The position numbers and the translations under genes are program-made. From an uncultured Phycisphaerales bacterium (GTDB lineage Bacteria; Planctomycetota; Phycisphaerae; UBA1845; CAIVHJ01), in contig CAIVHJ010000096.1 in NCBI GenBank assembly GCA_903905665.1, positions 1-6,530 of the forward strand: 6,530 nt of DNA. Reading direction: 5' to 3'. Below the pieces are notes generated by a model. The model made no database searches, was not told the DNA's origin, and worked only from the letters and a program-made list of their open reading frames with translations. This document shows positions 1-5,538 of this stretch, in pieces. How positions within the stretch are numbered: position 1 is the first letter of the stretch; every line of letters starts with the position of its first letter.

Positions 1-244
1 CCGCCTCTTCCCGCTCCCGCTTGGCGTCTTCCAGCGATTGACGAATGAATTGCTCGCGGCTCTGCAATCCTTTTAGAATCGGCTTGAACGCGAACTTGGA
101 AACGACGCCGAACAACAACAGAAAGACGATGATGGTAAACGACACCTGCCAGGGGTCGAAAACCATGGGAGACCCTTCTTCGGCGTACGCCGTTGAAAGG
201 AACACCAGACTTCCAGTCCATGAGAAGACCAGCAATCGCAGCAT
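1..244 (-). CDS. atpF: F0 ATP synthase subunit b (partial; C-terminus beyond left edge)
   Basis: Subunit b forms the peripheral stalk that ties the F1 head to the membrane a/c motor. Only the first 81 codons are present. Residues 1-21 look like a signal peptide (MLRLLVF at the N-terminus, hydrophobic core, AYA before EEGSP). A membrane helix follows at about residues 34-53, then the typical b-subunit turn FKPILKGLQSRE and the start of a charged coiled coil (DAKREREEA). The ATG at 244 is supported by AGGAG at 252-256, seven bases upstream. A second in-frame ATG at codon 27 (166) would give a classical single-anchor b subunit without the leader. The gene lies 32 bases downstream of atpE in the same operon. 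Motifs and position make the identity clear. Whether the leader is cleaved, or stays as an extra helix, cannot be decided here. Confidence 0.93.
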   Translation of the reverse strand, partial: MLRLLVFSWTGSLVFLSTAYAEEGSPMVFDPWQVSFTIIVFLLLFGVVSKFAFKPILKGLQSREQFIRQSLEDAKREREEA

Positions 245-276
245 AAGATTGCTCCTGCCTATGAATCGATCGCGAT

Positions 277-588
277 TTAGTGAACCGCCTCGGCGACCGT
301 CTGAACCGCCTGGATCGCCTTGATCAAATTCCCGCCGATGAGCATGCAAATGATCAGCGCAAAGAACGTAAACCCTTCAATCAAAGCGGCGGAAATCAGC
401 ATCGAGGTGAAGATTCGGCCGCCTGCTTCGGGTTGACGGGCGATCGATTCCACAGCGCTGCTTGCCAACTGCCCGATCCCCTTGCCTGAACCGATGCACA
501 CGATTCCCGCGCCCAAGCCGGCTCCCAATAAAGCCAAACCATTTCCATCAATCAACACCGAATTGGCCAACATTCCCAAAGTTTCCAT
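277..588 (-). CDS. atpE: F0 ATP synthase subunit c (proteolipid ring)
   Basis: This 103-residue protein forms the rotating c-ring that carries protons. Helix 1 (about 17-45) is glycine-rich (GAGLGAGIVCIGSGKG). The polar loop is ARQPE (50-54), and helix 2 (about 60-85) carries the essential carboxylate Glu71 in LIEGFTFF. The Gln of helix 1 and the Ser-Thr after the Glu that bind sodium in Ilyobacter-type rings are replaced (Ile38, Gly72, Phe73), so proton coupling is inferred. The start was set at 588 because GGAGGA lies eight bases upstream. The reading frame stays open 18 codons further, to 642, but the conserved region begins here. About 18 residues after helix 2 make it longer than the 79-residue E. 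coli protein. It sits 74 bases after atpB and 32 bases before atpF. Confidence 0.95.
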   Translation of the reverse strand: METLGMLANSVLIDGNGLALLGAGLGAGIVCIGSGKGIGQLASSAVESIARQPEAGGRIFTSMLISAALIEGFTFFALIICMLIGGNLIKAIQAVQTVAEAVH

Positions 589-662
589 CCCAATAGTCCT
601 CCACGATAAAGATAACCACGTATCCGATTCTTCATAATCCAAAGACCGTCAAGATCAGGTCT

Positions 663-1655
663 CTAATGCTCCGGGTGTACGGTGAAATTAATAAACAAAC
701 AGGTCAAAAAAACGAAAATATACGCTTGTAGCAAAGCCACAAATAATTCCAGACAACTGAGACCCACACAACCCAGCAAAGTGGGAACGGCAATCGCGAC
801 CGCTCCGATCGACTTGACGGCGGGAATCATGATCAACAAGGACGCCAGCACGACATGCCCCGCCATCATATTGGCGAACAAACGCATAGCCAACGCAAAC
901 GGTTTGACAAGGGCTCCGATCGTTTCGATGACCAACATGAACATCCAGAAGACAATGTCCACCCCCCATAGCGCCGCGTCTTTGAGCGATTTTGTCTGCT
1001 GGGGTTTGAACACATGGGGGGCGAAATTCCACCAGTACAGTACAAATCCCATGGTCAGAGCCAGAGGCAGCGGGATCGGATGCGGGGCATGATGAACCTG
1101 GGCGGATGTCTCGTCGTGGTGCCCGTTGGAATGAAGATCAATTCCCTTCCATAGTTTCCGCGTAATCTCCCAAATTCCCGAACCCTGGATTACCAGAAAG
1201 GCGATGATCGCTAAACCGGAGGTTACGGATAATCCCGACGTGGCGGTTCCACCGAAGTGCTTGAGTCGCCCCCCGGAAATGATTTGGAAAAACGGATCCA
1301 GCGGAACCAGCCCCAGCAGATTACAGATTAAAATGAAGAAAAACAGGGTCCAGAGAAACGGGATGAATCGATCCGTATCGTCCCCAAGAATCGGGCGAAC
1401 GACCTCGTTTCGAAGGTATTGCATGATGGATTCGACGAGATTTCGACTGCCCTTCGGAACCATTCCCTCGAGGGTGCCGGATGTCGTCTCAAGCATCACC
1501 CGTCGTCCCATGCGGACCAGAACAATCCCCGTGACGGTTGCCGCCACAAGAACCATAAAGGTATGATTCGTGAACCACTCCGGAAGCGATTCGCTCATCC
1601 GATGCGGAAGTACGTGCGACATCGGATCCGAACTGGCCAAAATGGGTTGAAACAT
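663..1655 (-). CDS. atpB: F0 ATP synthase subunit a, with an expanded His-rich loop
   Basis: Subunit a is the membrane stator that provides the proton half-channels next to the c-ring. The 330-residue protein has hydrophobic segments near 31-47, 97-118, 137-161, 194-214, 227-251, 253-278 and 282-325. The essential arginine is Arg258 in AMRLFANMMAGH; His267 takes the place of E. coli Glu219, as in many bacteria and mitochondria. The last helix has LELFVALLQAY with Glu303 and Gln310, matching the conserved Gln252 of E. coli. The start at 1655 was chosen because ATG overlaps the upstream stop (TAATG), which suggests translational coupling; ATG at 1664 or 1622 is also possible. No Shine-Dalgarno is evident. 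Odd feature: between segment three and the Arg helix there is a hydrophilic His-rich stretch (about 172-195) plus an added hydrophobic segment, so the protein exceeds the 271 residues of E. coli AtpB. Confidence 0.94.
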   Translation of the reverse strand: MFQPILASSDPMSHVLPHRMSESLPEWFTNHTFMVLVAATVTGIVLVRMGRRVMLETTSGTLEGMVPKGSRNLVESIMQYLRNEVVRPILGDDTDRFIPFLWTLFFFILICNLLGLVPLDPFFQIISGGRLKHFGGTATSGLSVTSGLAIIAFLVIQGSGIWEITRKLWKGIDLHSNGHHDETSAQVHHAPHPIPLPLALTMGFVLYWWNFAPHVFKPQQTKSLKDAALWGVDIVFWMFMLVIETIGALVKPFALAMRLFANMMAGHVVLASLLIMIPAVKSIGAVAIAVPTLLGCVGLSCLELFVALLQAYIFVFLTCLFINFTVHPEH

Positions 1656-2065
1656 TATTTGCATGATGAATTTGGAGGCTGGTGAAACATGCGTTGTCCC
1701 AGCGACCACGCCCAGCCGGTTTCCAGCACCAGCAACAACAGATAAAAGATAAGCATCCAGACCGAAAACGAAAAAAATGGAACTTCTTTCAGCATCAAGA
1801 CAACCAACATGAACCCAACGCACAGAAGCATCCGCAAAACCATTCCACACAAGACAGCCTGCGGTAAATATTCATGATGTCGCGTCCGTTCGATCAGCAG
1901 GAGCGGCAACAAACCCGTTGCACTCGCCAGCATACTTCCGACAGCCGCCCACTGCATCGGAAGCATCCCGTCCGGAAGATCTCCTCGTCGATTCAACCAC
2001 CAGCCGATTCCGCACGGGACTCCGACCACGAGCACGATACTGACCAGGCGAACCAGTATTTTCAC
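1655..2065 (-). CDS. atpI: AtpI-like four-helix membrane protein of the ATP synthase operon
   Basis: The protein has 136 residues and four hydrophobic segments, at about 5-24, 38-58, 70-92 and 99-121. Arg78 in segment three (GMVLRMLL) and Glu115 in segment four (LLVLETGW) fit the usual pattern of the ATP-synt_I family (ATP synthase subunit I). Known members assist c-ring assembly or stability and, with AtpZ, have been linked to magnesium/calcium supply in alkaliphilic Bacillus; they are not part of the catalytic core. The start is GTG at 2065, overlapping the atpZ stop by four bases (GTGA). The stop overlaps the atpB start by one base (TAATG), so the three genes are probably translated in a coupled manner. 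The family is fast-evolving. Assignment therefore rests on topology, two charged residues and position rather than on a strong motif. Confidence 0.72.
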   Translation of the reverse strand: MKILVRLVSIVLVVGVPCGIGWWLNRRGDLPDGMLPMQWAAVGSMLASATGLLPLLLIERTRHHEYLPQAVLCGMVLRMLLCVGFMLVVLMLKEVPFFSFSVWMLIFYLLLLVLETGWAWSLGQRMFHQPPNSSCK

Positions 2066-2292
2066 GTACGTGATTCCCGATCAATCGACTGGGCTGTCCG
2101 AACAAGCTGATACAAACCTGCGACAAATCCCAATCCCAGACCCATCAACAATCCCCACGGTTCAATTCGCCAGTATCGATCTGCCCAGTAACCCAGATAT
2201 CCGCATACTCCGACCGCGGCGGCAAACTCAAAACCCACTCCGGCAAATTTCATCCACTGTCGTGCTTGGGTCTTATCGTCCTGATTCCGCAA
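2062..2292 (-). CDS. atpZ: AtpZ family protein (F0F1 ATPase accessory subunit)
   Basis: This 76-residue protein has two membrane helices (about 15-35 and 46-64) joined by the family signature: GVGFEF at 18-23, GYLGYWAD at 31-38, EPWG at 44-47 and GLGLGFVAGLY at 51-61. AtpZ is the conserved first gene of many bacterial atp operons. It is proposed to act with AtpI in c-ring assembly or divalent-cation supply. An in-frame TGA lies a few codons upstream, which limits the start to TTG at 2292 or ATG at 2253 (MKFAGVG). The TTG version keeps the hydrophilic N-terminus usual for the family, but its ribosome site is weak. A 15-codon ATG ORF in another frame (2273-2320), also beginning Met-Arg-Asn, overlaps the start. 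It may be a leader peptide or the trace of a frameshift. The stop overlaps atpI by four bases. Confidence 0.85.
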   Translation of the reverse strand: MRNQDDKTQARQWMKFAGVGFEFAAAVGVCGYLGYWADRYWRIEPWGLLMGLGLGFVAGLYQLVRTAQSIDRESRT

Positions 2293-2365
2293 TTCGGTCC
2301 ACTTTCAGTTCGTTACGCATAACCCAACTGGAGGTTATGTGGCTCGAGATCTACTGAAGGTGCGT

Positions 2366-2395
2366 AGTCTAGCAATGATTCTTTCCTGTCGTCAA
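2366..2395 (-). promoter_or_regulatory. Probable sigma70 promoter of the atp operon
   Basis: On the minus strand a TTGACG box (2395-2390) and a TAGACT box (2371-2366) are separated by 18 bases. Transcription would start near 2359, giving a leader of about 65 bases before the TTG of atpZ. It is the best -35/-10 pair I could find upstream of the operon. No operator-like inverted repeat is obvious next to it. Confidence 0.5.
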
Positions 2396-2848
2396 GTCAC
2401 GTTCTACAAAGGAATTATGTGCAATGATGAATAAAGTTTGGCTTGCTTTTTCGACCCGTCGCGGCCATCGCCGTTGTATAAAATGGGCCCCCAAGGATAA
2501 GAGATGCGGGATAAACTGGGAAAATATCCGAGTGTTCCTCGGCATCGCTGCAATATCCACTGATAGCGTCAATCGTTCTCGGACCTCACTGTAACCTTAT
2601 GGGACAAAACAAGTAAAGTCGGTTATCGGAATAGGGTCAAATGAAGCCCATCATCGCGTGTGACGATGAAAGAACGGAACATCCCACGGTCACGACGAAA
2701 TTTGTGGTTGGTGAGAAGGCTGCACCGGAAAATCGCGTGCTGACCGAAGACGGTTGAACACTCCCTCCGACATGAAATCAACTCAAGTGGGGGTGTGTGG
2801 GCGAAGGCGACATTTTCAACCGCAAAACTGGGTCGAAATGGTATTGGA
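2396..2848. other. Long intergenic region between the atp operon and the HD gene
   Basis: These roughly 450 bases separate the divergently transcribed atp operon and HD-domain gene. No recognisable protein, tRNA, terminator with a T tract, or tandem repeat was seen. The only candidate gene is a 38-codon ORF at 2641-2757, listed separately. A plus-strand promoter for the HD gene must lie here, but no convincing -35/-10 pair stands out. The reading frame of the HD gene is open back to a GTG at 2795, so the last 54 bases could be coding. A small regulatory RNA cannot be excluded by eye. Confidence 0.5.
2641..2757 (+). CDS. Doubtful 38-residue ORF
   Basis: An ATG at 2641 opens a 38-codon frame ending in TGA at 2755-2757. 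An AGGG lies about six bases upstream of the ATG. The peptide (MKPIIACDDERTEHP at its start) is hydrophilic and acidic-to-neutral, and I recognise no family. It precedes the HD-domain gene on the same strand by about 90 bases. A frame of this length is expected by chance, so it is recorded only because it has a start, a passable ribosome site and otherwise empty surroundings. Confidence 0.17.
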   Translation: MKPIIACDDERTEHPTVTTKFVVGEKAAPENRVLTEDG

Positions 2849-3511
2849 ATGAACGAATCTCAATCGGATTTAATGATGATGGAAGTGAATCGGCTGGCAG
2901 AGCAAGCCGGGCAACACGCTCATCCCGCGCGATGTTCGGATCATTCCAGATATACGCTGGCCAATCGCCTCATGCTGACGCTGTTGTCCCACTTGAGGCA
3001 GTACCACGAAGAAACATATCATCATTCCCTTCGCGTGTCGTACCTCGTTCGGCGTATGGCCAAACATTTGATCTGCGAAAATCGGGAGGTCCGCCGTCTG
3101 ATTCGGTCCGCCATGCTTCACGACGTCGGCAAACTTGCTATCCCCATCGGAGTTCTCGACAAACCCGCTCGACTCAATGCGCAAGAATGGATCCAGATGG
3201 ATCGCCACGGAACCATCGGGGCTTCGATTCTTCACGCCACGGGCTTATTTGGCGACGACGAAATCTACATCGTGTCTCATCATCATCGCTGGTTTGGTCA
3301 AAATGCTCGCATGACGGAACCTCGTCTCGTCGATGCAATGGTGGATTTGCTCGCCGTGTGCGACGCCTATGACGCCATCATCTATGACCGTCCCTACCGC
3401 GACGCGCAAAATTCGGATTGGGCGATTCGTCAGATCAACGAGCGAGCCGGCGATCAGTTCAATCCCGTCATGGCCGACCTTCTCCGCTGCGTCCTGTCCG
3501 AACAAGCGTGA
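2849..3511 (+). CDS. HD-GYP-like HD-domain phosphohydrolase with degenerate GYP motif
   Basis: This is a 220-residue soluble protein without receiver or sensor domains. The HD-GYP core spans about residues 50-215. Metal-binding positions are present: Glu55 and His59 (EETYHHSLRV), His91-Asp92 with Lys95 (MLHDVGKLAIP), His120 (MDRHGTIGASIL), His144-His145 and Asp172 (CDAYDA), followed by DRPYR. HD-GYP proteins normally hydrolyse cyclic di-GMP. Here the usual HHE.W.G.GYP signature reads HHHRWFGQNAR, so GYP is lost and Glu is replaced by His. Substrate specificity may therefore differ, or the protein may be a binding or scaffold form. The ATG at 2849 was preferred, though no strong Shine-Dalgarno is present; GTG at 2795 would add 18 unremarkable residues. 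The gene ends 15 bases from the convergent LOG gene, with no clear terminator between them. Confidence 0.85.
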   Translation: MNESQSDLMMMEVNRLAEQAGQHAHPARCSDHSRYTLANRLMLTLLSHLRQYHEETYHHSLRVSYLVRRMAKHLICENREVRRLIRSAMLHDVGKLAIPIGVLDKPARLNAQEWIQMDRHGTIGASILHATGLFGDDEIYIVSHHHRWFGQNARMTEPRLVDAMVDLLAVCDAYDAIIYDRPYRDAQNSDWAIRQINERAGDQFNPVMADLLRCVLSEQA

Positions 3512-3526
3512 ATGATCACCCGTGTT

Positions 3527-4564
3527 TTAGGCCTGGTTGATTTCGTTGATCAGCAAACGCAGGCGGCCGTAGCTGCGGCGGTTGAATTGAAAGATCAGTC
3601 GCGGGAGATCGGCATATTCCGTGCCTTCTTCGGGCAGGGCGCCGGACGTCTGCATTTGTCCCTCGATGACCAAATCCTTGAACTGACGGTTCAGCCGATC
3701 GACGGCGGAATCGCTCAACGGAGATTTGAGCCGAATCACCAACTGATCGTGAACCATTCGGGACGAATGATACCGGTGGTAGAAGTGCAGGATTTCCTTG
3801 ACCGCTTCGTCGGCGTCGTCGGTGATTTTGAAGAGGTTCATATCTTCGGGATTGACCATGTTCCGTTTCATCAGGTCGCGTTCGACCCACTCGCGCCAAT
3901 GCACCCAGTAATCCCCTCCCGGTGGGTCGCAAAGCACGATGGGGATGATCGGGGCTTTTCCGGTCTGGATGAGCGTCATGGCTTCAAACGTCTCGTCGAG
4001 CGTTCCGAACCCGCCCGGAAAAACGGCGACCGCGTGCGCCTCCTTGATGAAAATCAGTTTCCGCGTGAAAAAATACTTGAAGAGAATCAGCTTCGGATCG
4101 TTGCCGATGATGTCGTTGGTTTTCTGCTCAAAGGGAAGCGAGATGGCGACCCCGAAACTTTTCTCGCGTTTCGCACCATGGTGCCCGGCGCGCATGATCC
4201 CGTCCCCGGCGCCGGTAATCACCATCCACCCGGCCTGTTCGATTTTCTCGGCGAACGCTCTCGCCTGATGATAATCCGCATGGTCCAGCGGGGTCCGCGC
4301 CGAACCGAACACCGTCACCTTGGGAATCTCATGATAAGGGGCGAACACTTTGAAAGCGTATCGCATTTCCTTCAGGGCTGTTCGGATGATCTTGAGTTCG
4401 CCCCGTCCCGCCTGGTCTTTTGCCAAACGAGTTGCCGTGACCAGCACATCCGTCAACAGGTCGTGGTGCGGACTCGGAGCAAACTCCTCCAGAAATCTCA
4501 GGATTGACTTCTCGCGCAGGAGGGATTGAGCACTTTGAGGTCTTTGATTTTTGATATTGGGCAT
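3527..4564 (-). CDS. LOG family (TIGR00730) Rossmann-fold protein, long form
   Basis: The protein has 345 residues. The LOG core covers about 80-265: VTVFGSART (83-91), the nucleotide loop GAGDGIMRAGHHGA (118-131), SLPFEQ (142-147), FFTRK with Arg168-Lys169 (165-169), and the diagnostic PGGFGTLDE (183-191). LOG proteins cleave the N-glycosidic bond of nucleoside 5'-monophosphates, releasing a base (cytokinin-type) and ribose 5-phosphate; bacterial members may act on AMP or related purines. The N-terminal 75 residues are helical and charged. The C-terminal 80 residues (266-345) extend beyond the roughly 180-200 residue short forms and have no assigned role that I recognise. The start is ATG at 4564, with only a weak purine stretch upstream. 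The gene lies 34 bases after the DUF4190-type gene on the same strand and is probably co-transcribed with it. The true substrate is unknown. Confidence 0.9.
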   Translation of the reverse strand: MPNIKNQRPQSAQSLLREKSILRFLEEFAPSPHHDLLTDVLVTATRLAKDQAGRGELKIIRTALKEMRYAFKVFAPYHEIPKVTVFGSARTPLDHADYHQARAFAEKIEQAGWMVITGAGDGIMRAGHHGAKREKSFGVAISLPFEQKTNDIIGNDPKLILFKYFFTRKLIFIKEAHAVAVFPGGFGTLDETFEAMTLIQTGKAPIIPIVLCDPPGGDYWVHWREWVERDLMKRNMVNPEDMNLFKITDDADEAVKEILHFYHRYHSSRMVHDQLVIRLKSPLSDSAVDRLNRQFKDLVIEGQMQTSGALPEEGTEYADLPRLIFQFNRRSYGRLRLLINEINQA

Positions 4565-4598
4565 TAATAAATCCGTTCAGAAACAAGGGAGGGCAACT

Positions 4599-5279
4599 TC
4601 AAGGTGAAGTCTTCGCCGGAAACGCCAGTGATTCCCCATCCCATTTGATGTCTTCAATGATAATTTTACCACGAATCGTAGGTCGAAAGTCGATTTCCAG
4701 ATCGGCGGTTCGGCCGGGGAATCGAATGCTCCAGTGATAACAGGCCATTCCCCTGGCGGGGGGCGTCATACGGGGATTGATCTTGACTTCCTGGGCCTTG
4801 CCATCTTTTTTTCGTATGCCATCCAGCCATCGATTCAAATCGTCTTCTGAGAATTTGGACTTGAAATCCGTTGAGCCGCTTTCGCGCAACTTACTGATTT
4901 GCGCTCGGGCCTCCTGTTCATTGGAAGCAAACATCGTGTCCACGGATTGCTGAATTTTCCCAACCGAAACACTGAAATTGATAAGCCAATAACCACCGGC
5001 TGCATGAGCGATGAGGAAGAAAATCCCGATGATCAACCCCGCGATAGCAAGTCCGCGGCCGCGCCGGGCGCCACCGGAAGTTTGAGACAGACCAACAGCA
5101 CAAAAAATCAACGCCAGAATCGGCCCCAGCGCCGGACAACAAAATGCAAGCGAACAGACAAACCCGGCGACCGCCAACCCGCTCATCGGGGCGGGTCCGG
5201 TGTACAAAATTTCCTCTGAAGATTCCGGTCCCACGGAAGGCGAGCCGTATGGAGACGAGGGCGAATTGAAATCACTCAT
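4599..5279 (-). CDS. DUF4190-type membrane protein with C-terminal soluble domain
   Basis: The 226-residue protein starts with a Pro/Ser/Gly-rich cytoplasmic tail (MSDFNSPSSPYGSP). Next come two membrane segments (about 33-63 and 77-101) around a short basic loop (SGGARRGRG). The pattern SGLAVAGFVCSL ... GLAIAGLIIG is typical of DUF4190 proteins, which are common in planctomycetes and actinobacteria and have no defined function. A helical stretch (about 107-155, with SVDTMFASNEQEARAQI) and a beta-rich end (WSIRFPGRTADLEIDF) follow; I do not recognise this part. ATG at 5279 was chosen over an ATG 12 codons upstream (5315) because the Pro/Ser tail is the usual N-terminus and the extension overlaps the promoter. 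No Shine-Dalgarno is seen, and the -10 box sits so close that the mRNA may be leaderless. It likely heads a two-gene unit with the LOG gene. Confidence 0.75.
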   Translation of the reverse strand: MSDFNSPSSPYGSPSVGPESSEEILYTGPAPMSGLAVAGFVCSLAFCCPALGPILALIFCAVGLSQTSGGARRGRGLAIAGLIIGIFFLIAHAAGGYWLINFSVSVGKIQQSVDTMFASNEQEARAQISKLRESGSTDFKSKFSEDDLNRWLDGIRKKDGKAQEVKINPRMTPPARGMACYHWSIRFPGRTADLEIDFRPTIRGKIIIEDIKWDGESLAFPAKTSP

Positions 5280-5284
5280 AACGT

Positions 5285-5315
5285 ATATTAGACCACAAAT
5301 CGACACGATATACAA
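5285..5315 (-). promoter_or_regulatory. Possible promoter for the DUF4190-LOG unit
   Basis: On the minus strand TTGTAT (5315-5310) and TAATAT (5290-5285) are 19 bases apart, slightly longer than optimal. A start about seven bases after the -10 box would fall at the ATG (5279), giving a leaderless transcript. That agrees with the lack of a Shine-Dalgarno. The boxes are imperfect, and this AT-rich stretch could match by chance. Confidence 0.35.
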
Positions 5316-5333
5316 GGGAGAGATTGGGAGTTA

Positions 5334-5369
5334 ACGGTCTTTTCAGAGCCGCGACCGTGAGGGAGCGGG
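5334..5369. repeat. REP-like inverted repeat element
   Basis: ACGGTC (5334-5339) and GACCGT (5353-5358) form a 6-bp inverted repeat with a 13-base loop. The right part continues as GAGCCGCGACCGTGAGGGAG up to GCGGG (5346-5369), in which CCGC and GCGG can also pair. I associate GAGCCGCGACCGT-type sequences with high-copy intergenic repeats of planctomycete genomes. That is recollection and was not tested by a search. The element lies in the spacer between two divergent genes. Confidence 0.45.
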
Positions 5370-5375
5370 TAAGAG

Positions 5376-5403
5376 AATGATGAATGCGGAGTGCGGATTG
5401 CGG
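5376..5403. repeat. Degenerate heptanucleotide tract (AATGCGG type)
   Basis: Four consecutive 7-base units can be read without a gap: AATGATG, AATGCGG, AGTGCGG and ATTGCGG, followed by AAT of a fifth. It has the same period and the same AATG opening as units near 6392 and 6460, so a shared repeat family is likely. It directly follows the REP-like element. Confidence 0.6.
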
Positions 5404-5413
5404 AATATCAGAG

Positions 5414-5445
5414 CCTCCCGCGCCAGCGGGAGGTTATTTTCTTTT
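5414..5445 (+). terminator. Strong hairpin with T-rich tail (terminator or mobile palindrome)
   Basis: CCTCCCGC (5414-5421) and GCGGGAGG (5426-5433) form a perfect 8-bp GC-rich stem around a GCCA loop. TTATTTTCTTTTT follows on the plus strand, which is the form of a Rho-independent terminator. No plus-strand gene ends just upstream, however. It may insulate the promoter at 5463 from read-through, or simply be a repeat-family palindrome. There is no T tract on the minus strand, so it would not act as a terminator in that direction. Confidence 0.5.
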
Positions 5446-5462
5446 TCCCTGTGCCGGTGGGG

Positions 5463-5468
5463 TATAAT
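5463..5468 (+). promoter_or_regulatory. Consensus TATAAT -10 box for the NTF2-like gene
   Basis: A perfect TATAAT lies 71 bases before the ATG at 5539, so transcription would start near 5475 with a leader of about 64 bases. No good TTGACA is found at the right distance; the region is only T-rich (TTTTCTTTTT). The extended -10 TG is also absent. The -35 contact may therefore be weak, or an activator may be needed. Confidence 0.5.
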
Positions 5469-5538
5469 CTAATGAGGAGAATCTTATCCGTGTTGTTTCG
5501 TGAAGTCGTTTCATTCTCACTCGGCAGGGCGTTCGACT

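Noticed and set aside
682..1092. Plus- and minus-strand frames inside atpB (for example 688-1032).
   Set aside because: The atpB frame contains the essential-Arg helix and the full membrane pattern; the others are shadows.
2369..2572. A 67-codon minus-strand frame upstream of the atp operon.
   Set aside because: It overlaps the best operon promoter, has no ribosome site or recognisable features, and its length is expected by chance.
3509..3530. Bidirectional terminator between the convergent HD and LOG genes.
   Set aside because: Only a 4-bp GTGA/TCAC pairing and a short TTTT are present, too weak to call.
3512..4507. A 331-codon plus-strand frame starting immediately after the HD gene stop codon.
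   Set aside because: It lies wholly antisense to the LOG gene, whose motifs are unmistakable. Its translation has no recognisable domain and looks like a codon-usage shadow.
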